Shown piece after piece: positions 26,989-36,206 of a stretch of DNA of 64,000 bases (positions within the stretch are counted from its first letter, which is position 1; the number at the start of each line of letters is the position of its first letter). A program made the translations under genes and the position numbers. The notes under the pieces are model-generated. The model was not told where the DNA came from. It did no database searches and saw nothing but the letters and a program-made list of their open reading frames with translations. The stretch comes from Sphingomonas jinjuensis. GTDB taxonomy: Bacteria > Pseudomonadota > Alphaproteobacteria > Sphingomonadales > Sphingomonadaceae. The stretch lies in assembly GCF_014197105.1 (NCBI RefSeq), contig NZ_JACIEV010000004.1, forward strand, positions 342,859 to 406,858, written 5' to 3'.

Positions 26989-28662
26989 ATGCGACGCGAC
27001 GATACCGCCGACTGGTCGGCCGATTATATCATCGTCGGCGCAGGATCGGCGGGATGCGTTCTCGCCAACCGCTTGTCCGCCGACGGCAGGAGCCGAGTGC
27101 TATTGCTCGAGGCAGGCGGCGACGACCGGCCCGGCAAGGAGCGGGGGCAATTCACCGCCAACCTCAACATCCACATCCCCGTCGGCTACGCCGCCAATCT
27201 GAAGGACCCTCGGGTCAACTGGCTATACCGCACCGATCCCGATCCCGAGACCGGCGGGCGCGAGCATGTCTGGCCGCGTGGCAAGGTGCTGGGCGGATCA
27301 TCGTCGATCAACGGCCTGCTCTACATCCGCGGTCAGGCGGCGGACTATGACGGCTGGCGACAGCTCGGCTGCGAAGGCTGGAGCGCGGACGACGTCGAGC
27401 CCTATTTCCGCCGCAGCGAAGACCGGCTCGGCGGCGAGGACGCGGTCCATGGCGCGGGTGGCCCGCTCCACGTCTCCGATCCGACGTCGAAGCACCCCGT
27501 CTCGGCGGCGGTGATCGAGGCGTGCCGGCAATGGGGGCTGCCCCATCGCGACATCAACGGGCCCGAGCAGGAGGGCGTCGACTGGTTCCAGCTGACGGTG
27601 AAGAACGGCCGCCGCTGGTCGGCCGCCTCTGCCTATCTCAACCCCGCCCGCAGCCGCGCCAACCTGCGCATCGTGACCCGCGCCCATGCCGAGCGGATCG
27701 TCATCGAGGGCGGCCGCACGAGCGCGGTGCAGTTCGTCGCCGATGGCCGGCGGCAGGTGGCGCGCGCCGCCGGCGAGGTGATCGTCTGCACCGGCAGCAT
27801 CGGCTCGCCGCAACTGCTGCAACTGTCGGGCATCGGCGCACCCGCGCTGCTGGCAGACCACGGCATCCCCGTCGTCGCCGACCTGCCCGGCGTCGGCGAG
27901 AATCTGCAGGACCATTATGTCGTCGGCGAGCAGTTCCGGCTGAAGCGCGGCGTACCCTCGGTCAACGCCCAGTCGCGCGGGCTGGCGCTGGGGCGGGAGG
28001 TGCTGCGCTACCTGGTCAGCCGCACCGGGCTGCTGACGCTGTCCGCCGCGCACGTCGCCGCCTTCACCCGTTCGCGCGAAGGACTGGCGGCGCCTGATCT
28101 CCAGTTCCACATCCTGCCCGCGACGCTCGATGGCCAGAAGCTGGCGACCGGCGGCGCGATGGAGCTGGAGCGCGAGCCCGGCCTCACCTTCGGCGTGTGC
28201 CAGCTGCGCCCCGAGTCGCGCGGCTGGGTACGGCTTCGCTCGACCGACGCCGCCGAGCATCCGGCGATCCGCGCCAACTACCTCTTCGATCCGCTCGATC
28301 GCGAGACGATCGTCGCCGGGCTGAAGCAGGGCCGCGCGATCGCCGCGCAGCCGGCCCTGGCGGCGCTGATCGAGCGCGAGACGGTGCCAGGTCCAGCCGT
28401 CGGCGACGATGCCGCACTGCTCGACTTCGCGCGCGCCGCCGGGGCGACCATCTATCACCCCGTCGGCACCTGCGCGATGGGCCACGGCCGCCAGGCCGTC
28501 GTCGACCCTGCCCTGCGCGTCCACGGCATCGCGGGCCTGCGCGTCGTCGACGCCAGCATCATGCCGCGCCTCACCTCGGGCAACACCAACGCACCGACGA
28601 TCATGATCGCCGAAAAGGCTAGCGACATGATCCTCGCCGACCGCCGCCGCGACGCCACCTGA
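26989..28662 (+). CDS. GMC-family FAD-dependent oxidoreductase (alcohol/choline dehydrogenase type)
   Basis: 557 aa. [20 protein letters not shown] is the FAD-binding Rossmann motif. [20 protein letters not shown] is GMC signature 1, and [15 protein letters not shown] signature 2. The active-site His is in [11 protein letters not shown] and its Asn partner in [16 protein letters not shown]. No signal peptide is seen. The enzyme oxidises an alcohol to an aldehyde. PegA of the PEG operon is also a GMC enzyme, so polyether or alkyl alcohol substrates are possible, but choline-type or terpene alcohols cannot be excluded. It converges on the second receptor gene, 21 bp away. Confidence 0.9.
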   Translation: MRRDDTADWSADYIIVGAGSAGCVLANRLSADGRSRVLLLEAGGDDRPGKERGQFTANLNIHIPVGYAANLKDPRVNWLYRTDPDPETGGREHVWPRGKVLGGSSSINGLLYIRGQAADYDGWRQLGCEGWSADDVEPYFRRSEDRLGGEDAVHGAGGPLHVSDPTSKHPVSAAVIEACRQWGLPHRDINGPEQEGVDWFQLTVKNGRRWSAASAYLNPARSRANLRIVTRAHAERIVIEGGRTSAVQFVADGRRQVARAAGEVIVCTGSIGSPQLLQLSGIGAPALLADHGIPVVADLPGVGENLQDHYVVGEQFRLKRGVPSVNAQSRGLALGREVLRYLVSRTGLLTLSAAHVAAFTRSREGLAAPDLQFHILPATLDGQKLATGGAMELEREPGLTFGVCQLRPESRGWVRLRSTDAAEHPAIRANYLFDPLDRETIVAGLKQGRAIAAQPALAALIERETVPGPAVGDDAALLDFARAAGATIYHPVGTCAMGHGRQAVVDPALRVHGIAGLRVVDASIMPRLTSGNTNAPTIMIAEKASDMILADRRRDAT

Positions 28663-28683
28663 GCGCCGGGCGACGTCGCCGAG

Positions 28684-30957
28684 TCAGAAGCGGAACGCGG
28701 CCTCCGCCCCGATCAGGCGCGGTTGGTTGACCGCTGCGGCGTAGAAGGCGCCCGAGGTGTTGCTCGGCGCCAGCCCCTGCTGCTGCGTGATCAGATAGGC
28801 GCGCTTGTCGGTGATGTTACGCGCGAACACCGACAGCGAGATGGCACCGGTCTGCACGCCGGCGCGCAGGTCGAACGTCGTGAACGCGCCCAGTCGCTTG
28901 GGGAAGCGGTTGGCATAGTCGCTGATCCGATCGCCGGTGTAGTTCGCGCTTGCGCCCAGCGTCAGCGCGGTGTCGCCTCCCAGCGGCGCCGAATAGTCGG
29001 CGTTCACCGACCCCGCCCAGCGCGGCACATAGGGCAGCCGGTCGCCATCGAGCCCACCCGCCGCCGGCGCAGCCGATGTCAGCTTGGCATCGGTATAGCC
29101 GACGTTGCCGGTCAGGTTCAGCCCGGTCGCCGGCTGGATACGCAGAGTCGCTTCCGCGCCCTGGCTGCGCGCCGATCCGCCGTTGACCAGATAATTGAAG
29201 CCGCCGCCGCTCGTCTGGATCTGGATGTCGTTCCAGTCAGTGTAGAACAGCGCCGTTTCCAGCGACACCTTGCGATCCATGCCCTGCGCCTTCAGGCCGA
29301 CCTCATATTGCGTCAGGCGATCGGGCTGGAACACCAGCGGCACCGTCGTGCTGGTCGGCGGCGCCGGGTTCGGGCCGCCGGGGCGATAGCCGGTCGCGGC
29401 GCGGGCATAGACGGTCAGATTGTCCGACGGCCGGAAGCGTGGCGAGACCATCCAGGTGGTGACGTCGGCGCTCTCCTTGCCCGGCACGATCAGGCGCGGG
29501 CCGACGAGCAGGCCCTGATAATCCTGCAGGTAATTCTGGTTGTCGTGCGCCTGGCGGACGCCGCCGAGGATGTCGAACTTGTCGCCGAAATGGATCCGCG
29601 CGTTGCCGAAGACCGAATATTCCTCATAGCGCGAATCGATCTTGGCGATGGCGAGCGCGGGCAGCGGGATTGCGGCGCCGGTCACCGTCGAGAAGGTGTC
29701 GATGTTGGGAATGCGGTTCTGGCTGTTCTCCAGCGTCCAGTAGAAGCCGGCCTGAAGATCGAGCAGCCCGCCGAACAATCCGTTGCTGCTCGCCCGCGCC
29801 TCTTCCGACCAGCGGTCGGTATGCTTCAGCGTGTTGAGCCGGACACCCAGCGTCGAGCCCAGCCCCAGTCGCGGACCCAGCGCCGCGCCATAGCCGCGCG
29901 TGCCATCGGTCAACTCGCGGTATGAAATGCGCTGATACGTCGTCGACGACACCAGCTCGACCGGCCCGGCATCGCCGCGGATCGTCGCATTGTACAGGCG
30001 GAAGCGGACATAGCCCTGCTCGGCGGCGAAGCGGTTCTGCTTGAGGTCGCCGTAGACGGGGCGCTGGGTCACCGCGTCGACATCGACGGTGTTGGTGCCC
30101 TGGGTGGTGATGTCCTGGCCGATCGCCGACAGGTCGAGGCGGATGTCGGGGCCGAACTTCATCGCCAGCACGGCGCGACCGCCGCGCACCCGCGCCAGGT
30201 TCACGTCGGCGCGGCCGATCCGCGGGTTGATGTTGTCGACATAGCCGGGATCGAGCCGATAGAAGCCCGACGCGTGGAACACGAGCTGGCCCGGCGCCAG
30301 CGGCACGTTGACCATGCCGCGCGCCGAATAGCCGATGTCGCCCTTGGCGACGCTGGTGACGCCCAGCTGCCCGCGCGCCTCGACCTCGTTGAAATTGGGC
30401 GCGGCGGTGGTGAACTTCAGCAATCCGCCGACCGCACCGGCGCCGTAGAGCGTGCCCTGCGGCCCCTTCAGCACTTCGATCTGGGCAAGGTCGGAGGGAT
30501 CGAGATCGGGCGTGATCGCATTGCCGCCGGTATAGGCGTTGACCGACCCGACCGGCGCCTCGTCGACATAATAGCCGGTGGTCGAGCCGGGCTGCGCCGC
30601 GCCGGTGGTGATGCCGCGCAGCGTGATCTGGGTGATGCCAGTCCGCGCACTGGTCAGCGACAGGCCGGGCACCTGCGCGGCATAGTCAGCGAAGCGGACG
30701 ACGCCCTGCTTCGACAGGTCGGTCGCGCTGATGACCGAGACCGAGGCGGGAACGTCGAGCAGCCGCTCGTTGCTCTTGGTCGCGGTGACGATGATATCGC
30801 CGCCGGTCGCCTGTGCCGGATCGATCGCGGCCTGCGGATCGTCGGTCTGCGGTACCGGGGTCGTCGCCGGACCGGTCTGCGCGCTCGCCGAGCCGATCGC
30901 GAGAAACGCCGTCGCCACACCCGCCAGCAACGCCACGCGCAAGGAGCCTGCCTTCAT
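28684..30957 (-). CDS. TonB-dependent outer membrane receptor
   Basis: 757 aa. Signal peptide [20 protein letters not shown] with an Ala-Ser-Ala-Gln cut site. The plug begins [20 protein letters not shown] and includes [19 protein letters not shown]. The barrel ends with GAEAAFRF, a terminal Phe. Its style ([19 protein letters not shown]) matches receptors for organic nutrients rather than only siderophores. The promoter holds two tandem copies of the palindromic operator (31010-31039), so this receptor probably belongs to the local regulon. Start chosen at MKAGS because a signal peptide follows directly. Confidence 0.92.
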   Translation of the reverse strand: MKAGSLRVALLAGVATAFLAIGSASAQTGPATTPVPQTDDPQAAIDPAQATGGDIIVTATKSNERLLDVPASVSVISATDLSKQGVVRFADYAAQVPGLSLTSARTGITQITLRGITTGAAQPGSTTGYYVDEAPVGSVNAYTGGNAITPDLDPSDLAQIEVLKGPQGTLYGAGAVGGLLKFTTAAPNFNEVEARGQLGVTSVAKGDIGYSARGMVNVPLAPGQLVFHASGFYRLDPGYVDNINPRIGRADVNLARVRGGRAVLAMKFGPDIRLDLSAIGQDITTQGTNTVDVDAVTQRPVYGDLKQNRFAAEQGYVRFRLYNATIRGDAGPVELVSSTTYQRISYRELTDGTRGYGAALGPRLGLGSTLGVRLNTLKHTDRWSEEARASSNGLFGGLLDLQAGFYWTLENSQNRIPNIDTFSTVTGAAIPLPALAIAKIDSRYEEYSVFGNARIHFGDKFDILGGVRQAHDNQNYLQDYQGLLVGPRLIVPGKESADVTTWMVSPRFRPSDNLTVYARAATGYRPGGPNPAPPTSTTVPLVFQPDRLTQYEVGLKAQGMDRKVSLETALFYTDWNDIQIQTSGGGFNYLVNGGSARSQGAEATLRIQPATGLNLTGNVGYTDAKLTSAAPAAGGLDGDRLPYVPRWAGSVNADYSAPLGGDTALTLGASANYTGDRISDYANRFPKRLGAFTTFDLRAGVQTGAISLSVFARNITDKRAYLITQQQGLAPSNTSGAFYAAAVNQPRLIGAEAAFRF

Positions 30958-31009
30958 GTCCACACCCTCATCCTGGTCCGTGCCGATGTCCGGCAAGCTG
31001 CTCGTGCAG

Positions 31010-31039
31010 CCTTTCAGATAGGTATGCCTATCAGATAGG
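31010..31039. promoter_or_regulatory. Two tandem palindromic operators upstream of TonB receptor
   Basis: CCTTTCAGATAGG (31010-31022) and CCTATCAGATAGG (31027-31039) stand 17 bp apart, start to start. The second is a perfect 6-1-6 palindrome; the first has one mismatch. They lie 53-82 bp before the receptor start, in the gap after the GntR gene. The same 13-mer recurs before the AraC gene and the FAD dehydrogenase gene. The binder is probably the local GntR or AraC protein. Confidence 0.72.
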
Positions 31040-31098
31040 CTGGGTCGTGGTAGTCGCGTCGATGTGCAGATCGGAACCGGTGTTGTGCGCAGGGCGGC

Positions 31099-31797
31099 CT
31101 AGCGGGCGATGATGTTGGCGATCGACTGGTCGAAATGCGCATCCATCAGCCGCGCCGCCTGGGCGCCATCGCGATCGGCGATGGCGAGGCCGAGCTCGCG
31201 GTGGACCGCGAGCACCGCCTCGCGCTGGTCGTCGGTCTCGCGCGTGTCCCAGGCGGTCGGCACCGCGACCCGCATCAGCGGCTCGAACGAACGGACGATC
31301 TGGTGGAACAGCGCATTGCGCCCCGCCTGTGCGATCGCTTGGTGAAACGCGATGTCGTGGTCGATCAGGCTGGTGATGTCATGCGCATGAAGCGCCATCG
31401 CCCGGGCATGGCCGACGATCAGCGCCGCCTCCTCGTCGGTGCGATGCTCGGCAGCCAGGCTGGCGGTGCGCAGCTCCAGCGTGCGGCGCACGTCCCATAC
31501 CTCGACCGTCGACACCTGTTCGGTGGCGACCGCATGGTCGATCGACGCGGCCATCACCGATCCGTCGATCGCACCGACGCGCGCGCGCCGGCCGTTGCCG
31601 ACGTCGATCAGCCGCAGCGCGGCCAGCGCACCGAACGCCTCGCGCATCACGGCGCGGCTGACGCCCAGGTCGGCCGCGAACTGGCCTTCGCCGGGCAGCG
31701 TGTCGCCGACCTTCAGGTCGCGCTCGCGGATATATTGGCGAACCCGCCGAACCGCGCGGTCGACCAGCGAGCCGCCGCTCTGTGCCGCGACGTTCAT
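31099..31797 (-). CDS. GntR-family regulator with FCD ligand domain
   Basis: 232 aa. The winged helix is VRQYIRERDLKVGDTLPGEG then FAADLGVSRAVMREAFGAL. The C-terminal helical FCD domain has the metal-binding pattern DHDIAFHQAIAQAG followed by later His residues (AVHRELG, DAHFDQS). FCD regulators bind small carboxylic acids and palindromic DNA as dimers. Its ATG overlaps the TGA of the AraC gene (ATGA), so both regulators are made together. It is the best candidate to bind the CCTTTCNGATAGG palindromes nearby; this is inference. Confidence 0.88.
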   Translation of the reverse strand: MNVAAQSGGSLVDRAVRRVRQYIRERDLKVGDTLPGEGQFAADLGVSRAVMREAFGALAALRLIDVGNGRRARVGAIDGSVMAASIDHAVATEQVSTVEVWDVRRTLELRTASLAAEHRTDEEAALIVGHARAMALHAHDITSLIDHDIAFHQAIAQAGRNALFHQIVRSFEPLMRVAVPTAWDTRETDDQREAVLAVHRELGLAIADRDGAQAARLMDAHFDQSIANIIAR

Positions 31798-32537
31798 GCC
31801 GCCGCCTGCGCGCGCAGGTGGCTGGGCGCCTGGCCGAAGCGGCGCGAGAAGGCACGCGTGAAGCTGGCGTTGTTGAGATAGCCGCAGCGATAGCCGATCG
31901 ACGACACCGGCAGGTCGGTCGCCAGCAGCAGGTCGCGCGCGCCGTGCAGGCGGCGATCGGCGATCGCGTCGGCGACGGTCATCGAGAACATCGAGCGGAA
32001 GCCGCGGGTCAGCTTCGCGCGGTTGATCCCGCACGCACGCGAGATCGTGTCGAGCGTGATCTTTTCATGCCACTGCTCGTCGATCAGCCGCCGGGCGGCG
32101 GCGATCCGCTTCGCCTCGGCCGCCGACAGCACGCCGGCACCGTCGACCGGGATCAGCCCGCCATCGGCCAGCGCGGCGAAGGTCATGCACAGCAGTTCGA
32201 TGCTCTTGGCGAGGCGCAGCGTCACCCCATGCGCGCCCTCGATCCGGCACCCGGTAATGGCGAGCGCGATCCCGCGCATCTCGGTCGGCACGTGCCAGCA
32301 TGCGCCCTCGGTCGGGACGGTGCCGAAGATCCGCGCGCATTCCGCCGCGCTGACGACCAGCACCAGATCGGCATCGGCGAGCATGTCGACCGCAATCGGA
32401 TCGGGATGGAACGCAAACGTCGCCGGCGCCAGGCGGAAGCTGAAGCCGATCGATCGGGCCGGCCATTCGCCCGCGGGCAGCGCCCCGTCTCCGACGAAGG
32501 CAACCATCTCCGGCGATACGTCGATACGGTCTTTCAT
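31794..32537 (-). CDS. AraC-family transcriptional regulator
   Basis: 247 aa. The C-terminal double helix-turn-helix is LDTISRACGINRAKLTRGFR and later VSSIGYRCGYLNNASFTRAF then RRFGQAPS, a standard AraC DNA-binding domain (about residues 150-245). The N-terminal domain has no clear cupin motif. The start MKDRIDVSP has a GGAGAGG ribosome binding site. The two operators at 32580-32615 are 43-78 bp upstream, in promoter position. The gene is translationally coupled to the GntR gene. PegR of the PEG operon is also AraC-type. Confidence 0.85.
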   Translation of the reverse strand: MKDRIDVSPEMVAFVGDGALPAGEWPARSIGFSFRLAPATFAFHPDPIAVDMLADADLVLVVSAAECARIFGTVPTEGACWHVPTEMRGIALAITGCRIEGAHGVTLRLAKSIELLCMTFAALADGGLIPVDGAGVLSAAEAKRIAAARRLIDEQWHEKITLDTISRACGINRAKLTRGFRSMFSMTVADAIADRRLHGARDLLLATDLPVSSIGYRCGYLNNASFTRAFSRRFGQAPSHLRAQAAA

Positions 32538-32579
32538 GCTGCCTCTCCGCCCGTTGTACGAGTCGAGAGACGTCATGCA

Positions 32580-32615
32580 CCTTTCAGATAGCTCAGGCAA
32601 GAGCTTTCAGATAGG
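32580..32615. promoter_or_regulatory. Two palindrome-type operators before the AraC-GntR genes
   Basis: CCTTTCAGATAGC (32580-32592) and GCTTTCAGATAGG (32603-32615) are 23 bp apart, start to start. Each differs from the consensus CCTTTCNGATAGG at one end base. They overlap the stop codon of the MFS gene (32607-32609) and precede the AraC start, so an internal promoter with autoregulation of the two regulator genes is likely. Confidence 0.68.
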
Positions 32616-33908
32616 TCGCTGGCCGATCGGTGCGCGCCGCATGGCGACGATGAAGGCGATCAGCGACACGACGCTGGTCGCGACGCCGACGATGGCCAGC
32701 CCGCCCGCCAGATGCTGCTCGCCGCCGAGCAATCCGCTCGTCGCCGCGACCAACGTCGGCGCCAGCCCGAAACCGATCAGTCCCGCCACCGCCAGGAACG
32801 CCCCAATGCACAGGCCGCGAAGCTCGTTGGGGATGAAGACGGTCAGCGCTACCGACGTGGCCGCACCGGTCAGCGATCCGCAGAGGATCAGCGTGCCGAA
32901 CGCGACGGCAAAGGCGGGCACCGATGGCGCGATCGGGAACAGCGCCGCCGGGATGCCGATCGCCGCCGCGACGATCGCGCCGATCAGCAACCCACCCCGC
33001 CGCGCGCCCTTCTGGCCCAGGTCGGCCGACACCCCGCCCAGCGCCGCGCCGGCGGTGCCCGCGACGAACATCAGCGGCGCCATCCAGGCGGCGAAGTCCT
33101 GCGGCTGCAGCTTGAAGACGCGCGCCAGCACCGGCGCCGCCCAGATCACCCCCGCGGCATCCGCCATCACCACGCTGACCTGTCCCAGGAACAGCGGCAG
33201 CAGGAAACCGCGCCGCTGCCACAGCGCGCCGGCGACGACGCGGAACGGCGCGTGCAGCCCCGTCGCGACCTCGCGCCGCGGCGGCTCGCGCAGGAAGAAC
33301 AACGGCACCATCAGCAGCGTGGCGAGCGCCGCCAGCGCGAGGTGCGATCCCCGCCACGGCGCGATCCCGCCGAATGCCGCGGGATGCGCGACGAACCAGC
33401 CGAACAGTTCGCCGACCACCCCGAACGCCGCCGCCTGGCCCAGCGACTTGCCCAGCCCAACGATCACCAGCGCCCGTCCGCGCTGGTCGGGCGCGCACAG
33501 GTCGGCCGACAGCGACAAGGCGGCGGTAAGCGCCCCGGTCGCGCCCACCCCGGCCAGCATCCGCGCGACGAACAGCATCCACGGCCCGCTCGCCAGCGCG
33601 GTCGCCCACGTGCCCGCAACGAAGGCGCCGACCAGCGCGATCATGATCCGCACGCGGTGATGGCGGTCGACCAGAATCCCGATCGGGATCGAGAACAATG
33701 CCAGCGGCAGTGCCGCGCTCAACCCTTGGATCAGGCTCAGCGCATAGTCGCTGAGGCCCATCTCCGCCTTGGCGCCCTCCTGCACCGTCCCGAACGACTG
33801 CATCGCGGCGAAGCCGAGCAGCATCGCCAGCGCCAGGATCGATAGCGCCGGCAGCGAACGCGCGAAGGACCGCTGGGCGACCTCGGTTTGGGCGGACGAC
33901 ATCAACAT
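32607..33908 (-). CDS. MFS transporter
   Basis: 433 aa with about 12 membrane helices and the loop motif LVDRHHRVRIM between helices 2 and 3, a version of the MFS GxxxDRxxR signature. LCAPDQRGRALVIVGLGKSL also fits the family's second-domain loop. No signature pointing to one substrate was recognised; the sugar/acid or aromatic-acid subgroups are possible. It begins 1 bp after the FAD dehydrogenase stop, so it likely imports or exports that pathway's compound. The stop codon lies inside a regulatory operator. Confidence 0.82.
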   Translation of the reverse strand: MLMSSAQTEVAQRSFARSLPALSILALAMLLGFAAMQSFGTVQEGAKAEMGLSDYALSLIQGLSAALPLALFSIPIGILVDRHHRVRIMIALVGAFVAGTWATALASGPWMLFVARMLAGVGATGALTAALSLSADLCAPDQRGRALVIVGLGKSLGQAAAFGVVGELFGWFVAHPAAFGGIAPWRGSHLALAALATLLMVPLFFLREPPRREVATGLHAPFRVVAGALWQRRGFLLPLFLGQVSVVMADAAGVIWAAPVLARVFKLQPQDFAAWMAPLMFVAGTAGAALGGVSADLGQKGARRGGLLIGAIVAAAIGIPAALFPIAPSVPAFAVAFGTLILCGSLTGAATSVALTVFIPNELRGLCIGAFLAVAGLIGFGLAPTLVAATSGLLGGEQHLAGGLAIVGVATSVVSLIAFIVAMRRAPIGQRPI

Positions 33909-33909
33909 G

Positions 33910-35310
33910 TCAGAGCGCGAAGATCTTGCCGGGATTGAACAGGTCGCGCGGATCGAGCGCGCGCTTCAGCACGCGCATCGTGTCGACCGCATCGCCCAGC
34001 TCCTCGACCAGCCAGTCCTGCTTGCCGAGGCCGATGCCATGCTCGCCGGTGCAGGTGCCGTCCATGTCGAGCGCGCGGCGCACCAGCCGGGCGTTGATTG
34101 CCTCGACCTCGGCATGTTCCTCGGCCGACGCGGGATCCATCGCGAAGATGACGTGGAAATTGCCGTCGCCGACATGGCCCAGGATCGTCGCCGGTACGCT
34201 CGACTGCGCCAGGTCTTCCTTCGTCGCGGTGATGCATTCCGGCAGGCGGCTGATCGGCACGCACACGTCGGTGGTCCAGCCGACCGCACCGGGGCGCAGC
34301 GCAATCGCGGCATAATAGGCCTCGTGCCGCGCCTTCCACAGCCTGGCGCGTTCCTCGGGCAGGTTGGACCAGGCGAAATCGCCGCCGCCGTTTTCCGCAG
34401 CGAGCATCTTCACCATCTCGACCTGCTCGGCGACGCCGGCCGCCGAGCCGTGGAATTCGAAGAACAGCGTCGTCACCTCGGGCAGGCCCAGCTTCGACCA
34501 GGCGTTGACCGCGCGGATCTGCATGTCGTCGAGGATCTCGACCCGTGCCAGCGGCACGCCGACCTGGATCGACTGGACTACCGTCGCGACCGCCCCTTGC
34601 AGACTGTCGAACCCGCATACCGCCGCCGAGATGGTGTCGGGTATCGGGTGCAGCCGGATCGTCACCTCGGTGATGATGCCCAGCGTACCCTCGCTGCCGA
34701 CGTACAGCCGGGTCAGGTCATAGCCTGCAGCCGACTTGCGCGCGCGCCGGGCGGTGGTGATGACCTTGCCCTCGGGCGTCACCACCTTCAGGCTGAGCAC
34801 CGCCTCGCGCATCGTGCCGTAGCGGACCGCATTGGTGCCACTCGCTCGCGTCGAGGCCATGCCGCCGATCGTCGCATTGGCGCCGGGATCGATCGGGAAG
34901 AACAGGCCGGTGTCGCGCAGGTGCTCGTTCAGCTTCTCGCGGCGGCAGCCCGCCTGCACGGTGCAGTCGAAGTCCTCGGCGTTGACCGCCAGGATCGCGT
35001 CCATCTCGCCCAGGTTGACGCTGACGCCGCCATGCACGGGCACCGCATTGCCCTCGATCGACGTGCCCGCGCCGAACGGCACGATCGGCACCCCGGCCTC
35101 CACGCACAAATTGACCAGATCGACGACATCCTCGGTCGACTGGGCGAAGACCACCGCGTCGGGCAGGACGGTCGCGAAATGCGCCTCGCTGGCGCCGTGC
35201 TGGCGCAACATCGCATCGCCGGTGTGGCAGGCAGAACCGAAGCGCTCACGCAGTCGGTTCAGAAAGCCGGGGTCGATCGGCGCGCGGGTGACGGGGGTGC
35301 TGAGGTCCAT
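33910..35310 (-). CDS. FAD-linked dehydrogenase (GlcD / D-lactate dehydrogenase family)
   Basis: 466 aa. The PCMH-type FAD domain has VPFGAGTSIEGNAVP and DPGANATIGGMASTRASGTN. The C-terminal FAD-oxidase domain ends with GEHGIGLGKQDWL and LFNPGKIFAL. These are hallmarks of glycolate oxidase subunit D and D-lactate or D-2-hydroxyglutarate dehydrogenases. It oxidises a 2-hydroxy acid, passing electrons to quinone or a flavoprotein. Start MDLSTPVTRA was preferred over an upstream ATG lacking family residues. The single operator at 35380-35392 is 70 bp upstream, so it begins a regulated transcript that continues into the MFS gene. Confidence 0.88.
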   Translation of the reverse strand: MDLSTPVTRAPIDPGFLNRLRERFGSACHTGDAMLRQHGASEAHFATVLPDAVVFAQSTEDVVDLVNLCVEAGVPIVPFGAGTSIEGNAVPVHGGVSVNLGEMDAILAVNAEDFDCTVQAGCRREKLNEHLRDTGLFFPIDPGANATIGGMASTRASGTNAVRYGTMREAVLSLKVVTPEGKVITTARRARKSAAGYDLTRLYVGSEGTLGIITEVTIRLHPIPDTISAAVCGFDSLQGAVATVVQSIQVGVPLARVEILDDMQIRAVNAWSKLGLPEVTTLFFEFHGSAAGVAEQVEMVKMLAAENGGGDFAWSNLPEERARLWKARHEAYYAAIALRPGAVGWTTDVCVPISRLPECITATKEDLAQSSVPATILGHVGDGNFHVIFAMDPASAEEHAEVEAINARLVRRALDMDGTCTGEHGIGLGKQDWLVEELGDAVDTMRVLKRALDPRDLFNPGKIFAL

Positions 35311-35379
35311 GAGACCGGTGATCCTCTCGAAGCGGCGGTGGTCCCGCCCATCGTGATCCCGACCATGGCCCAATCACGA

Positions 35380-35392
35380 CCTATCCGAAAGG
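35380..35392. promoter_or_regulatory. Palindromic operator before the FAD dehydrogenase gene
   Basis: CCTATCCGAAAGG, whose reverse complement is CCTTTCGGATAGG, so it matches the same consensus as the four other sites (central base variable). It stands in the 120-bp gap between the SDR stop and the FAD dehydrogenase start, the only gap of that size in this gene series, which supports a regulated promoter. Confidence 0.65.
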
Positions 35393-35430
35393 TAGCGCCG
35401 CTATGCGCATCGGATCGTGTGCTTCGCCGA

Positions 35431-36192
35431 TCACCAGCAGGTGTAACCGCCGTCGGCCAGCACGATGCTGCCCGTCATCAGGCTGGCGGCGTCGCTGGCC
35501 AGGAAATGCACCACGGACGCGACCTCCTCCGGCTCGCCCAGCCGGCCCTGCGGCGTTCCGTCGATCCAGCGGCGGTACATCTCGCCCTGTTTGTCGGCGA
35601 AGGCGTTGAGCGGCGTCGCGATATAGGTCGGCGCCACCGCATTGACGCGCACACCGCGATCCGCCCATTCGGCGGCCAGGCTGCGCGTCAGCTGATGCAC
35701 CGCCGCCTTGGAGGCGTTGTAATAGCTCTGCGGCTGCGGCCGGTTGACGATGAAACCCGACATCGACCCGATATTGACGATGCTGCCCCCGCCGGCCGCC
35801 AGCATGTGCCGGCCAAAGGCGCGCGCGCACCAGAAGGTGCCGTTGAGGTTGACGTTGAGCACGTCCAGCCAATGTTCGTCGGCGACATCCTCCGCCGCCG
35901 TCTCGCTGCGCGCGATACCGGCGTTGTTGACCAGGATGTCGAGCGCGCCGATCCGGTCGGCAAGCCGCGTTACATCCCCCGATACCGTCACGTCGAGGAG
36001 CACGCCCTCGACGCTCCGCCCCTTAACGCGCAGCGCGGCCACCGCTGCCTCAACCGCCGCACCGTCACGATCGGCGACGACGACATGCGCCCCCGCCTCG
36101 CCGAGCGCGTCGACACAGCAATAGCCGATGCCCTGCGCTCCGCCGGTCACCAAGGCGCGGCGTCCGTCGAGCCGCAACCGATCGAGATACAT
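35431..36192 (-). CDS. Short-chain dehydrogenase/reductase (SDR)
   Basis: 253 aa. The N-terminal TGGAQGIG cofactor motif, NNAG (in LDILVNNAGIARSE), catalytic Ser in IVNIGSMSGF, and YYNASK (Tyr and Lys) mark a classical SDR. The Asp after the first beta-alpha-beta unit (VVVADRDG) suggests NAD(H) preference. It probably oxidises an alcohol or reduces a ketone. The gene follows the carboxylesterase by 14 bp on the same strand, so the ester's alcohol part is a natural candidate substrate. The start MYLDRLRLDG was chosen over the longer frame overlapping the esterase. Confidence 0.9.
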   Translation of the reverse strand: MYLDRLRLDGRRALVTGGAQGIGYCCVDALGEAGAHVVVADRDGAAVEAAVAALRVKGRSVEGVLLDVTVSGDVTRLADRIGALDILVNNAGIARSETAAEDVADEHWLDVLNVNLNGTFWCARAFGRHMLAAGGGSIVNIGSMSGFIVNRPQPQSYYNASKAAVHQLTRSLAAEWADRGVRVNAVAPTYIATPLNAFADKQGEMYRRWIDGTPQGRLGEPEEVASVVHFLASDAASLMTGSIVLADGGYTCW

Positions 36193-36206
36193 GCGCGGTG
36201 CTCCGG

